Below, piece by piece: positions 1 to 11,190 of a stretch of 64,000 nt of DNA (positions are counted from its first letter, which is position 1; each line of letters opens with the position of its first letter). The notes beneath the pieces are model-generated. The model worked only from the letters and a program-made list of their open reading frames with translations, was not told the origin of the DNA and did not search any database. Location of the stretch: contig QJPP01003108.1 of assembly GCA_003996215.1 (NCBI GenBank), forward strand, positions 124,001-188,000, read 5' to 3'. The position numbers and the translations under genes were made by a program. The DNA is from Jaltomata sinuosa (Eukaryota > Streptophyta > Magnoliopsida > Solanales > Solanaceae).

Positions 1-773
1 ATCTAACTTTTTCTACATCTTTTCAATATAATGAGAGTGACACAAAGAGAAATCAATAACAATTCTTTTGATCTTAATCCCTAAAATCATTTTAATCTCA
101 TTCGATGAGACTGTTTTAAATACTTTTTGGATGTACAAGTGTGGTATATATTCATCACGGTTATGATTATTTTGATATTTGGGATTCTTCGATTGGCTCG
201 GTTATCACGCCTGATACAGATTATTGGTTGGCTCGGGTACCACGCTTAGTATAGGTTTATTCATCAATTTGCTTGGATGCATGGTTGGTACAAGTTCTAT
301 TATTGTTGTCTCGGGTACAATGCCTAGTATAGATTTGTTTGTTATTATATGTGTTGGTTCCATGAGTGAACTGGGATTATTCTTTGTGATGTTATTATTA
401 CATGTTGGTCCATGAGCGATCGGGTGTGTTTAAGTGCTAAGATGGTTTCTTGTATAAACTGAGATTGCATGTTGAACGCTATAGATGATGTCCTAGGGAT
501 CCTTGGGTGGTCCGAATTACTTGAAAGGTGTGACATAATTACATATGGTCTATTATTTGCGGTTTGGTACATGGTTATATGGTTGTGGAGTCAGGTTGTA
601 GACTGAGAATCTTACGGGTAGTCTATTGACTTGTCAAAGGGCTGTGGATCTGGGGTACTGACTTAGGATCTTGAGTGAGAGTGATAGGCATGCTGGCGGG
701 GTAACTGGCTAATTGGTAATAGGACTGACGATTGTAAGGTATCTCTAGTGTTTGGCGAGATGGGTAGACTTGG
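1..773 (+). repeat. LTR of family B, left part (split by E2)
   Basis: Non-coding LTR sequence whose other part is 22274-22907; together they resemble the LTR at 59041-61537. The shared signature is a degenerate tandem of about 40 bp around GGTTGGCTCGGGTACCACGC (about 187-330), followed by a 'ggttccatgagtg' segment. The first 180 bases are AT-rich and only weakly similar to the other copy. The LTR start lies left of the window, so I cannot tell a solo LTR from the end of a full element. The short ORFs in it have no recognisable domain. Confidence 0.75.
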
Positions 774-3212
774 TGTCACGACCCGATCTCTAGGGTCATG
801 ATGGCACCTAAAACCTCCCAGTAAGTGAACCAATTCTCGAAGTCCAGAATGGTTAGTAATGGGCTACCACCTAATCAATACGCACAATAAGCAGAAATAA
901 GCAGAAACAGATACAAAGTAGAGACAACGCGAAAGTAATTAACTTGAATATATAGATAAGGAAACTACACCAACCCCAATACTTGGTATCGATAGTACAA
1001 AAGCTTCTAATAGAATACAAGTTCTCGAAGTAAAAAAATAATAAGTACAACTGTCTCCGAATATACAAAGAGTAACAGTACAAAAGATGAGATGTGGTCA
1101 AGCCCCGGCCGTCAGACGCTCACCCTAATCTCGAATATCCCAAAGCTGCACGAGTGTTCATGCGATCAACAATGAAAGCTCACACTAATATTTGCACCAA
1201 AGGATGTAGAAATGTAGTATGAGCACCAATTGATATGCAACGGGTACCCAGTAGGCATCATCGGCCGACTGAGCGCATATAAGACATAAAAATAGTAATA
1301 TAGCATAATACAAGAAAGAAATCACATAAATAATAGAGAAAGCACACAGAAGCTATCACGGATAGAAAACCAAGGAAATACAACAAGCCATGCTAGTCAC
1401 AGAAAATGCATATAACAGAAATACAGGTGAAAGAAGAAAAAACGCACCTGTAGTCCTTGTAATAACAATATATATAAAGAGAGAGGTTAAGGAGAAGGGT
1501 GGTATACCGGTAACCTCAAGTACAAGGGAATGAAATAAAGAAAGCAAACAAATTCAATCTAGAAGCAATATACTAATAGAATCATTCTTAAAACACCATT
1601 CAAGATAAGAGAAACTGATAACCACCTCCTAATTTCAAACCTAGGATGGAATTAACTACGCCACAAAGCAACGAAAGCCACTACTAAGAACCACAATAAA
1701 TGACAGAACTCCCTAGCTCACAACCGTCCAGAAGGCCACATAAACAGTGCCTCAAATCAATAAGGGATCCACTAATCCATGAACGATCAAAATATCCAAC
1801 AATCCAAGCCTCAACAAGCTAGAACCCACTAAATCACCAAGTACCGAAGGCCATAACACGCTCTATAATACGAAAGGAGTAAAATAATCTACCTACAGTC
1901 CCAATGGCACCCATACAACTGAGGAACACAATCAAGTGAAAACAAACCCTCTGGCGGCCCATACAACCTGAGTGTACAGTGTGCACACAACAAATAAGGG
2001 TGGAATCAGAATACAATATGCATGATGATGTGATAAGATGAATCTAGTGTGATAGTAACCAATATGTTACCTCCTCGGGTACATCAAAGGCCTAATAGAG
2101 GCAGGATCCATGGAAGGACACAACTCATATACCTCAACTCCGCCGTATACCTCTCCTCTGGTACACTCATCGGCCCATAGCCATTAGTCCAGGAATGGCA
2201 GGGTCCATGGAGGTCTACTCGTAGACCACATACTAAAACCGAAAAATCTCAAAGTATAGCTCAACAATCAACATCTCATAGTACGTGCCCGAAATCAAAC
2301 TGGGTTTAAAATAGTAGCAGTAGTCTCAAACCCTCATGAAGGGTGCTCGAAGTGTATTCGGGTCTAAACCAGTACTCAAGTCTCAAAACCCCTAAACAGG
2401 GTGCCCGATATTTATCCGGATCTAAATACCTAGTAAAAGCATGTCTAACACCTGGCCTCACTAAGCCTAGTATTGGTGTGAAATCAAGTGATAAAATCAT
2501 CGTAGTATCCTCTTTACACCAAGAGTTTTCATAAAAGTCAGTACCAAAACCCTTTCATAATCATTTTACCGAAAATGGACCCTCAGGGCCATGCAAGGTT
2601 TAGAAAATCGTTATAGTAGGCCCCAAGACAAAATAGTAGTAAAACATACAGGGAAATCCTTTTACATGAATGATATGCTTGCAAACAATAGATTATCCCA
2701 AAATGGATCACAAATATTTCTATCGGTCCTGCACGGGCACAATCAACTCTACAACATAGATAAAAAGCCTAAATTGATACCACAATGTCTAAGACACGCA
2801 GAAATTCCCAAATATCCCACCGTCAATAGTCCAGAGGCATATGCAAAGGCCACACGTGGCCATAAGGGTAATATAGCAATACTACATGAATACTACAATC
2901 AACGTAATAATAAACGGACATAAAAGGCAGACATGGTTTGAGGATACCAACCTAGAAAACCAACCCAATGATGCTAATTAATGCAGTTATATCCTATATA
3001 CGCAAAGTCCAGGTAGGGAAAACCATAACTTACCTGTCGTCCAACGACTAGCTGCAGGAATGGCATCATCAAAGCTCGAACTGCTCTGAGAAGCTCTAAT
3101 TTGTGAAAACACTATCAACAAAATAATTTATGCATCAAAATAAGACCAATGATACCCATAATGCTACAAGTGTACCCGGGTTGAAATTTGGGTCAAAAGT
3201 GGGCCCAGGAGG
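774..3212 (-). repeat. E2 3' LTR, distal part
   Basis: It begins TGTCACGACCC, the reverse complement of the LTR end ...GGGTCGTGACA, and runs to the E1 target duplication at 3208-3212. It continues at 14918. It includes the conserved block CGACAGGTAGGTTA in reverse (about 3028-3040), which is shared with E1-type LTRs. The 110-residue ORF at 2591-2923 on plus is antisense LTR sequence and shows no known domain. Confidence 0.88.
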
Positions 3213-3580
3213 TGTAATGACCCTTCCGGCTATTTCCACGTATACGTTTTCCTTGTACCGTTAGAGCTTGTTTGTAGCGGTCCCAAGTCATTTAAGGCTT
3301 GTCGGGACCGGTATTTCGGTGCCGAGGCCATTTGTTTGGTCGTATGATAAGTTTTGAAGTCAAGCAAGTCGGCAAAAGTTATTGTAAGTTTCTTTAATAA
3401 ATTTTCTGAACTTTGGGTAAAATGTCTCAGAGCTTTTCTCTCAATAAATAAAGAGTTAGAAGTCCCCCAAAATACAAAATCGAAGGTCTACGAGTCTAAT
3501 TTCCAACGCACAAAACCTCACGTCCAACTGATCTCGAAGTAAAAAGTTATGACTGTTTTATCGCGGACTATCTGGCAGAA

Positions 3581-3620
3581 ACCGGGGCGCGAACCGGGGC
3601 GCGAATCGGGTCGGGTCAAG
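3581..3620 (+). repeat. GC-rich short tandem in A1-type LTR
   Basis: Three imperfect copies of a 12-14 bp unit around GCGAACCGGG. The equivalents are 12030-12063 in the E1 3' LTR and 34202-34236 in the solo LTR. It lies in an AT-rich LTR about 370 bases from the LTR start and is followed by a TATA-like CGATTTTAAGCC. The position relative to the LTR start is roughly comparable to the clusters in the other LTR families. Confidence 0.6.
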
Positions 3621-4046
3621 ATCGATTTTAAGCCTCAACTTCACGTTTTAAAACGCCATTTCAGTTCTAAAACAGTGAGAAAACATAAGGGAGGGTTCCA
3701 AGAGAGTTGTTGAGTATCAAAATCGTGCGATGGTGTATTGCGAACCTAAATTTAAGAATTTTATTAGTATATTTTTTATTTTAAAGTATTCTAATGTGTA
3801 TGAAAAATACTTTTGTTATGACATAATTGTGTATGTATTTATTTTATAAGGTTTTTATACATTGTATTATTTTAACGGAGATAGTAAATTTAGTTATGTT
3901 AAAAATTATTATTATAATGTAGTAGGTTTTATTTGAAATGATTTTCTATTAATTATGGTATATTTAAAAAGTTACATTTATTTTATCACGAATTTATTCA
4001 ATACCCGAATACATACATAACGTGATGGAAATAATTAAAATGTTGC

Positions 4047-4069
4047 CACCTCCACAACACGTGGAGGTG
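4047..4069 (+). promoter_or_regulatory. G-box CACGTG inside an inverted repeat
   Basis: CACGTG at 4058-4063 is flanked by arms CACCTCCAC / GTGGAGGTG. The core is kept in the E1 3' LTR (12562-12567), the solo LTR (34737-34742) and the fragment at 58631-58636, and is mutated in both E4 LTRs. CACGTG is the known plant G-box bound by bZIP and bHLH factors; use in this LTR is inferred. TATA-like runs lie about 120-230 bases downstream in these copies (34861, 58851). Confidence 0.5.
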
Positions 4070-4412
4070 AGGCAAAGAAGCCAACATAGTTGTAGCTACT
4101 AGGTGTCTAATACATGGCATATAATATTATTTTATTAAAACTATTCTAGCATTTAATGCTAAAGGTAGACTTGACATATATGTTTCTTCCATTTTCACAT
4201 TCACTTTTGCATGGTGAGTAGTATAGCCTCTTTTCTGTTAAACATGCTTCATACAAATATATGTACGCATATGTTAAAGAAGAGTTATTGTGGCGCTATA
4301 TTTTGATCTTCAGAAGAAAATTAATTATCTAAGTGAAGTTATTCAAGCTCGAGTTCGAGTTTGATTTCGTGTTGGAGCTTTTATTCAAAGAGGTTCAAGC
4401 TTGTCATCGGAC

Positions 4413-4423
4413 GACAGGTAGGT
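4413..4423 (+). promoter_or_regulatory. Conserved splice-donor-like site in LTR
   Basis: GACAG|GTAGGT, with GT at 4418-4419, is a near-consensus plant 5' splice site. The same block ATCGGACGACAGGTAGGTTA occurs, with at most small changes, in the LTRs at 12921, 35067 and 37861, and on minus at 20793, 3033 and 54185, although sequence upstream of it differs between LTR types. It lies upstream of the primer site and gag ATG, so it could be the donor of a leader intron. Function is inferred. Confidence 0.45.
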
Positions 4424-6442
4424 TACGGTTTAAATTCCATAGACTTAGCATATATCGGATAAAATTGTATTAATGGGCATCCTTGGGTTGGTTTATTATG
4501 TTGGTACCACAGACCTCGACCGCTTTATTCATGTCCGCCTACTTTTGTTCCTCTGTTGCTTGTAGTACTTACCTATATATTTTATTTACCCTTTTGGTCC
4601 TGTGAGGCCTTGTTGACTCTGGAACATAGAAGGTGGGATTTTGGGAATGTCCGCGAGTACCGGGCATAGAATTATCCTTCTAGGCTGGTTATGCTTGCTG
4701 AGTAGCTGTGGGCCTGTGCAGGGTCGATAGGTTGATAGTGAGCTGCTGGGCAGCTATTGTGTTTGATCATACCATTTACATGCATATAAAGATGTTTTAT
4801 CCATGTTTTACTACGGTTTGGGCTTCGGGCCTACTGACACTATTTTCTAAACCTTGCATGGCCCCGGGGGCCCATTTTTTATGAGAATAAATTGGAAATG
4901 GTTTGATTTAACTTGTGCATATTCTTGGGTTAAAGAAAGTAAAATTATGATTTAAATCATCAGTTTACGATTAACGCTAGCCTCGGCAGGGCCGGGGTGC
5001 TAGTTGAGTTTTCTTGCTACTTGAGATGATTTTTAGCCTCGGTCGGACCGAGCACATGAGATGACTTTCTACTGTTTCGACCCGGTTATGCCCGGGCACC
5101 CTTGGAGGGGTTTTTGAGATATTTTCCTACTACTTTAGTCCTGGACAGGGTCTGGGCATGCATATTCGAGACTGGGTCTCTATCTTGAAATCAGACTTGC
5201 TTCCGGATGATATGTTTTGATACTGAGTTTTAGTATGGGGTCGGGGACCTCCATGGACCTTGCCATCCGGGCCTGGGGATGCGGTCTGCGTGTGCGTGAG
5301 AAAGGGTATACATTGGAGTAGAGGTATACGGGCAGTGTCCTTCCATGGAACCTACCTGCTGGGCCGGATCGGCACCGGAGGAGGTACATACAGAGATACC
5401 ATTTCACTTGAGACCTTCATGCATCATATCATTCATTGTTTGAGGCTCCACCCTTGTTTGTTGTTTGTTGATTGTACGCTCCGGTAGTATGGGATGCCGG
5501 AGGGTTTGTTTTCACTTGTTTGTCTTTCTCGATTGTATGGGCGGCCGGGGGACTGTAGGTAGACTCTTGCTATTTACTTGTAGAATTGTTCTCTGTTACG
5601 GTTAATTATGAAATTGGTTACTGCTAGACTGTTAGTTTTTGGATTGAGATTGATATGATTGGTTGAGTTTGATTCATGTCCCTGAGCATTCCTATCATCA
5701 CTCTTTCCCTCTTCTTACACTTGAGGTTACCGGTATACCATCCATTTTGTTAACTTATTATGTATACACTGTTATTGCAAGGACCCCAGGTGCATTGTTT
5801 CTTACTTTCACCTGTGCCTATGGTGTATATATTTTGCTTGCTGGCCTCACATGTGGTTCTGTTGATTTCCCTCTGGGCTAGTTCCTGTGTACCCTTTCGT
5901 TGATTTCTGTGACTACTTGCTTCTGTTCTGTCTGTTACTACGCTTTTATCTTATATGTGCCCATTCGGCCTATGATACCTACTGGATACCTTATGCTTCG
6001 CATTTGGTGCTCACCCTACCCCCCTGCATCTTTGGGTGCAGATCCTAGCATGGGCCATCGCCGTTAGATCGCTGTGATTCGTGCTTGGAGATCTAATGGG
6101 GACTACTTCAGACTGACGGTGAGCTCTTGGCGATCGGAGCTTAGCTTTAGTTTATCTTTTGCTTTGTGTACTCTATTACCATTCAGAGACATCTGTATAT
6201 ATTGTTTTGGATTATTTGCACTCCATGTATGTATTTTTGGCTCTATACTATGATACTAGGTCTTAGGGTTTGGTTTAGTTTCCGCATATGTATATATGTA
6301 TATCCCTATTATCTATTCTCTTTGTCTTGTTTCCTTATTTGTTAGATAGTAGCCCATTACTAACTATCCTGGGCTACGGGGATGGTTCACCTACCGGGGG
6401 TTGTAGGTGCCATCATGATGGAGAAATCGGGTCTTGACAACT

Positions 6443-6455
6443 TGGTATCAGAGCC
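6443..6455 (+). other. E1 primer binding site (tRNA-iMet)
   Basis: TGGTATCAGAGCC lies three bases after the LTR end. This is the standard sequence complementary to the 3' end of plant initiator-methionine tRNA, where reverse transcription starts. Confidence 0.95.
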
Positions 6456-6624
6456 TTAGGTTCACCGGTGTCATCGGTATAGGATCCAATGTCTAGTAGA
6501 GTCCTGCAGATCGGGGCGGAGACGTACGTACTCAATCATTGGGAGGCTACAGTGACATTTTAGGAAATTTGACTCTTTCATTGCTTCTGTGTCGTGCGTG
6601 AAACCCTTGAAGTTTCTAGAAATC

Positions 6625-6652
6625 TCATTTGTTCTACTTCATTCTTCCGCAG
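6625..6652 (+). promoter_or_regulatory. Splice-acceptor-like tract abutting gag ATG
   Basis: A pyrimidine-rich run ending TTCTTCCGCAG touches the ATG at 6653. Together with the donor-like site at 4418 it could define an intron of about 2.2 kb that removes the primer site. The same arrangement is at 33282-33306 (minus) in E5; in E4 the AG is changed (TACGG before ATG at 40128). Confidence 0.4.
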
Positions 6653-6730
6653 ATGGTTCGTATGAGATCATCGGCATCACGCGGAGATGAGCCTCCCACT
6701 CCAGCTAAGGGTCGAGGACGCCCTTGAGTA

Positions 6731-8182
6731 GTGGCACCTGCTAGAGCTGCTAGAGTTGAGATAGAGCCCGAGCAGCATGTGGATCAGAGGGCAGCCCAGG
6801 TACCACCAGCTCCAGTACCAGCTCCAGCACCAGCTCCAGTACCAGCTCCAGCGCCAAATCCAGCGCCAGGTCCAGTACCAGCTCCAGTGCCCACTTCTAT
6901 GCCAGCTTCAGCCGCAACTCAGTTTCCAGATATTCAGGGATTACTATTACAGCTTTTGGGTATGATTGGAGAGCGGCCTTATGAGGTAGCGCAGACATCC
7001 GCTCAAGGGGAAGTCCTGGGTGCACAGAGTTCAGGAGCGCAGCCTACTACTATGGCTCCTCATGCGGAGGTCATTCCGGTCCCATCTGTTGCACAACCTC
7101 TTGCTCCTCGCCCAGCTATGACAGAGTCAGAGCAGAAGGCGTTGGGTAGGTTTTTGAGGTTAGCACCTCCGAGGTTTGCTGGTACTTTTGGATAGGATCC
7201 ACATGACTTTATTACTACATGTGAGGAGATGTTGCATCATTTGGGTTTGTTGGAGACTCACGGGGTTGGTTATACTACCTATTAGTTAGAAGGCCCAACA
7301 AAGTTATGGTGGAGGGCTCATGTTGCTTGTAGACCACCATCGTCACCTCTTTTGACCTGGTCTAAGTTTTATGAGGCCTTTATGGCCAAGTTCCTACCTC
7401 AGAGTGATCGTGAGCGTCGCAGGGAGCAGTTTACTCACCTTATGCAGGGGTCTACGACTGTCTCAGAGTATGAGACCCATTTTCATCAGCTAGCACCGTT
7501 CGGAGCTATGATTATTCCTACTGAGGCAGACAGGATTCACAGATTTGTATGGGGTTTGAGGCCAGAGATCAGGTAACCAGCTGAGAAATTGATCGCCGGT
7601 GGTCGGTCATTTCAGGCTATCGTAGACTATGCCCGCACTGTGGATGACTTACTACAACATGATCAGGGGTCCAGAGATAAGAGGCCTCGACATCAGGGTG
7701 TCTATAGTGGTTCCAGATATGGTGGTAAAGGTCCTGGCCAGTGGAGTCGGGGTTATCAGCCACAGCAGCACCAAGGTCAGTCCAGCCGGCCGGTTCAGGC
7801 TTCCCTTCAAACTTTCGGTAGTACCCAGTTCGAGCAGGGTCAGAGCAGTCGTCAGGGCTATGGCGGCCAGTCTTTGAGGGGTACAGTTTCTGGGGCATCA
7901 GGCCGTGGTGGTTATACAGGATCTGCTGGTTTATCTCGACTGAGTAGGCCGCCAAGGGCTTGTTTTACTTGTGGTGTAATCGGTCATTTTGCTAGAGATT
8001 GCCCTCAGCAGGGTACAGTTCAGTTGTCCGAGCCTTTACGAGCAGTTCATCCCCCGGCTAGAGGGGGTGGTTATCAGGGTAGAGGTGGTGCTCCGCGCGG
8101 CAGAGCAGGTGGTAGGGATGGCGGTCGGGCAGGTGGAGGTCGTCGTCATTTTTACGCGGTCCCTAGGAGACCAGAGGCATAG
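6731..8182 (+). pseudogene. E1 gag (capsid and nucleocapsid) region
   Basis: The N-terminal part has a proline-alanine-valine run (PAPVPAPAPAPVPAP, about 6800-6900) coded by a six-base-like repeat. The retrotransposon gag core follows, with WSKFYEAFMAKFLP and the TVSEYETHFHQLAPF motif (7352-7510). A glutamine/glycine/serine-rich linker leads to one CCHC knuckle, CFTCGVIGHFARDCP (7961-8005), with all four metal ligands present. Gag packages element RNA in virus-like particles. Stops at 7193, 7283, 7574 and 8180 break the frame. Confidence 0.9.
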
Positions 8183-8611
8183 GCCTCAGATGTTGTAATT
8201 ACAGGTACAATTTATGTGTGCCATCAGTCTGCTATGGCTTTATTTGATCCTGGATCCACTTGTTCATATGTATCTGCCTACTTTGTGCCTTGTTTGGGGT
8301 TGTCTAGTGAGCCATTATCTGTTCATGTTTCTGTTTTGACCCCAGTAGGATATTCTTTAGTAGTGGATCGGATTGTGAGATCTTGTATGCTATCTATTGG
8401 TGATTCAGAGACTTGGGGTGATTTGATTATTCTTGATATGCTAGATTTTGATGTGATACTGGGCATGGACTGGTTATCCCCTCATCGTATGGTTTTGGAT
8501 TGTTATGCCAAGACCATTACCATAGCTGTGCCCGGTGTAGCCCCGGTTGTATAGCAGGGTTCTGTTAGCCATGCACCATCTGGGATCATCTCTTGTCTTC
8601 GAGCTAGGGAG
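8183..8611 (+). pseudogene. E1 aspartic protease
   Basis: The retropepsin-like region contains ALFDPGSTCSYVS (active-site D with the DPGS form common in plant chromoviruses) near 8230-8270, and the flap-side motif VILGMDWLSPHRMVLDC near 8455-8505. It would cleave the polyprotein. TAG at 8552-8554 cuts the linker before RT. Confidence 0.87.
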
Positions 8612-9398
8612 TTGATTTCCCGTGGGTGTTTAGCTTATCTAGCATATCTCCGAGATGTTATTGCTGACCCTACTTCTCCTGAGTCTGTTCCTATAGTTAG
8701 AGACTTTCTCGATGTGTTTCCTACCGACCTACTAGGCCTTCTACCTGAGAGAGATATTGATTTCGCTATTGAGCTAGAGTCGGGCACTAGGCCCATTTCT
8801 ATTTCTCCTTACCGTATGGCTCCTGCTGAGTTGAGGGAGCTTAAGGAACAACTCCAGGATCTGTTAGACAAGGGGTTTATTAGACCTAGTGTGTCACCTT
8901 GGGGTGCTCCTGTTCTCTTCGTGAAGAAGAAGGATGGGTCGATGCGCATGTGTATTGATTATCGGCAGCTGAATAGGGTGACAGTTAAGAATAGGTATCC
9001 GATGCCGAGGATTGATGACTTGTTTGACCAGCTTCAGGGTTCAGTTGTGTTTTCGAAGATTGATTTGAGGTCCGCCTACCATCAGTTGAGGATTAGGGTG
9101 GAGGACATCCCTAAGACAGCATTCAGGATACGTTATGGCCATTATGAGTTCCTGGTGATGTCTTTTGGGTTGACTAAAGCCCCCGCAGCCTTTATGAACT
9201 TTGATGAACAGAGTTCTTGGCCCGTATTTGGACTCATTTGTGATAGTTTTTATAGATGACATCTTGGTATACTCGCGTAGAAGACATGAGCATGAGAAGC
9301 ACTTGAGGGTTATACTCCAGACTTTGAGAGATCATCAGCTTTATGCCAAGTTCTAAAAGTTCGAGTTTTAGCTTGAGTCAGTTGCATTCTTAGGGCAC
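8612..9398 (+). pseudogene. E1 reverse transcriptase
   Basis: RT fingers and palm motifs are clear: YRMAPAELRELKEQL, WGAPVLFVKKKDGSMRMCID, YPMPRIDDLFDQL, FSKIDLRSAYHQLRI and FLVMSFGLTKAPAAF. A one-base insertion near 9200 shifts the frame just before the catalytic FIDDILVY, which is present in the +1 frame at about 9247-9270. Stops at 9354 and 9369 follow in the shifted frame. The enzyme copies element RNA into DNA. Confidence 0.92.
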
Positions 9399-10244
9399 GT
9401 GGTGTCTAAGGATGGGATTAGGGTTGACCCGGGAAAGATTTTTGCGATTTGTGATTGGCCTAGACTTACTACTGCTACTGAGGTTCGCAGCTTTATTGGG
9501 TTAGCAGGTTACTACAGACAGTTCGTTGAGGGATTTTCTTCCATAGCAGCACCCTTGACTATGCTGACTAGGAAGGCTGTCCCATTTCAGTGGTCGGATC
9601 AGTGTCAGGATAACTTCCAGAGGCTTAAAGCCTTATTGACTTCAGTTTTAGTTTTGACTTTGCCAGTTGAGGGTCAGAGCTTCTCCGTGTACTGTGATGC
9701 TTCTGGGGTTGGTCTTGGTCGTGTGTTGATGCAGCAGGGTCGAGTAATAGCATATGCGTCGAGGCAGCTGAAGGTTCACGAGCGCAACTACCCCACTCAT
9801 GACTTAGAGTTGGCAGCGATAGTTTTCGCGCTCAAGATCTGGAGGCATTACCTATATGGAGTTTACTGTGAGATCTTCACTGATCACCGTAGTCTTCAGT
9901 ATATCACGAGTCAGCGAGAGTTGAACTCGAGACAGAGGAGATGGGTCGAGTTACTGAAGGACTATGACTTCACTATTCTGTATCATCCGGGCAAGGCAAA
10001 CATGGTAGGGAATGCCTTGAGCCGGAAGGCAGTGAGTATGGGTAGCCTAGATTCTCTTTCAGTTTCAGAGCGACCGTTAGCCTTGGACATCCAGTCCTTG
10101 GCTAACCGTTTGGTTAGGCTTGACTTTTCGGATCCTAGCAGGGTTCTCGCCAGTGTTGAGGTTCGTTCTACTTTGATTGATCAGATTCAGAGCCGTCAGT
10201 TTGAGGATCAGAAGTTGTGTGACCTTTATGATCAGGTTGTTTAG
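9399..10244 (+). pseudogene. E1 connection and RNase H
   Basis: The connection segment (SFIGLAGYYRQFVEGFS, about 9490-9540) is followed by RNase H with FSVYCDASGVGLG (first catalytic Asp, about 9680), DLELAAIVFALK (Glu) and FTDHRSLQYI (Asp). It degrades the RNA strand of the hybrid. The segment is open until TAG at 10242-10244. Confidence 0.9.
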
Positions 10245-10325
10245 CGTGAGACCAGTCAGGATACTCTAGATTCAGATGGGGTTCTGAGTTTTGATAGTTG
10301 CCTTTGTGTTCCGAGGATTAGTGAT

Positions 10326-11180
10326 TTGATTCAGTTGATACTTCATGAGGCACATTGTACTAGATACTCCATTCACCCTGGCACATCAAATATGTATAGA
10401 GACTTGAGACAGCTTTACTGGTGGAGTGGTATGAAGCGGGATATAGCGGATTTCGTATCTCGATGCTTGAACTTTCAGCAGGTTAAGTTCAAGCACATGA
10501 GACCTGGTGGTTTGATACAGCGACTTCCCATTCCTGAGTGGAAGTGGGAAGGGATTACTATGGACTTTGTTGTTGGTTTGCCTCGTACTTCTTATGGGTT
10601 TGATTCCATATAGGTGATTGCTGATAGGCTGACTAAGTCAGCACATTTCTTTCCGGTTCAGACTTCTTATGGCGCAGAGAGGTTAGCTCAGATCTACCTT
10701 CGTGAGATTGTTCGGTTGCACGGGGTCCCAGCTTCTATCATTTCATACCCCGACACTCAGTTCACATCTCAGTTTTGGAGGGCTATTCAGCGAGATTTGG
10801 GTACAGAGGTTCATCTTAGTACCGCTTTCCACCCTCAGACAGATGGCCAGTCCGAGAGGACCATTCAGATTCTGGAGGACATGCTTCGGGCCTGTGTTCT
10901 TGACTTTGGAGGTTCTTGGGATCAGTTTGTTCCCTTGGCAGAGTTTGCTTATAATAACAGTTTCCATTCGAGTATTGGCATGGTACCTTTTGAGGCTTTG
11001 TATGGCAGGCGTTGCAGATCACCGGTAGGTTAGTTTGATGGTTTTGATTCTAGGCCACAGAGTACAGATTCTCTTCGAGATTCCTTAGATCTGGTTCGAG
11101 CGATTCAGGACAGACTTCGGGCAGCTCAGAGTAGGCAGAAGAGTTATGCTGATCGTAGGCATCGTGCCTTAGAGTTTTAT
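10326..11180 (+). pseudogene. E1 integrase, zinc and catalytic domains
   Basis: The zinc-binding part has HEAHCTRYSIHPG...YWWSGM...DFVSRCLNFQQ, where the last ligand of the usual HHCC set appears as Phe. The catalytic core contains MDFVVGLPRTSYGF (first Asp), a degraded second-Asp motif (SYPDTQF) and TDGQSERTIQ (Glu). TAG at 10611 and 11031 replace probable Trp codons. A one-base insertion near 11180 precedes the C-terminal part. Confidence 0.9.
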
Positions 11181-11190
11181 TGTCGGTGAC

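Larger units (their letters stand above)
3213..6439 (+). repeat. E1 5' LTR (about 3.2 kb)
   Basis: It starts TGTAATGACCC and ends TCTTGACA, immediately before the primer site. The length is typical of Tekay/Del-type chromoviruses. Visible parts are a GC-rich GCGAACCGGG repeat (3581-3620), an AT-rich stretch, a CACGTG box in an inverted repeat (4047-4069), TATA-like sequence near 4255, the donor-like GACAGGTAGGT (4413-4423) and a long 3' segment shared by all LTRs of this group. Compared with the 3' LTR it lacks a segment near 3760. No protein is encoded: the 62-75 residue ORFs recur in other LTR copies and have no domain. Confidence 0.93.

Noticed and set aside
3354..3542. 62-residue ORF MKSSKSAKVIVSFFNKF..., nearly identical at 11801-11989
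   Set aside because: Both copies lie at the same place in the two LTRs of E1. Identity reflects LTR duplication, and no domain or start context supports a protein.
5260..5487. 75-residue ORF repeated at 35911-36138 and partly at 38658-38885
   Set aside because: All copies are in the shared 3' part of A-type LTRs. Conservation is explained by common LTR descent, and the frame is broken in other copies (13750).
6443..6455. Primer sites as tRNA gene fragments
   Set aside because: Only 12-14 bases complementary to the tRNA 3' end are present, at the exact LTR-adjacent position; no cloverleaf is present.
6731..7195. 154-residue proline-rich protein as a possible cell-wall gene
   Set aside because: It is in frame with gag, begins after a stop within the E1 frame and continues into gag motifs, so it is the gag N-terminus.
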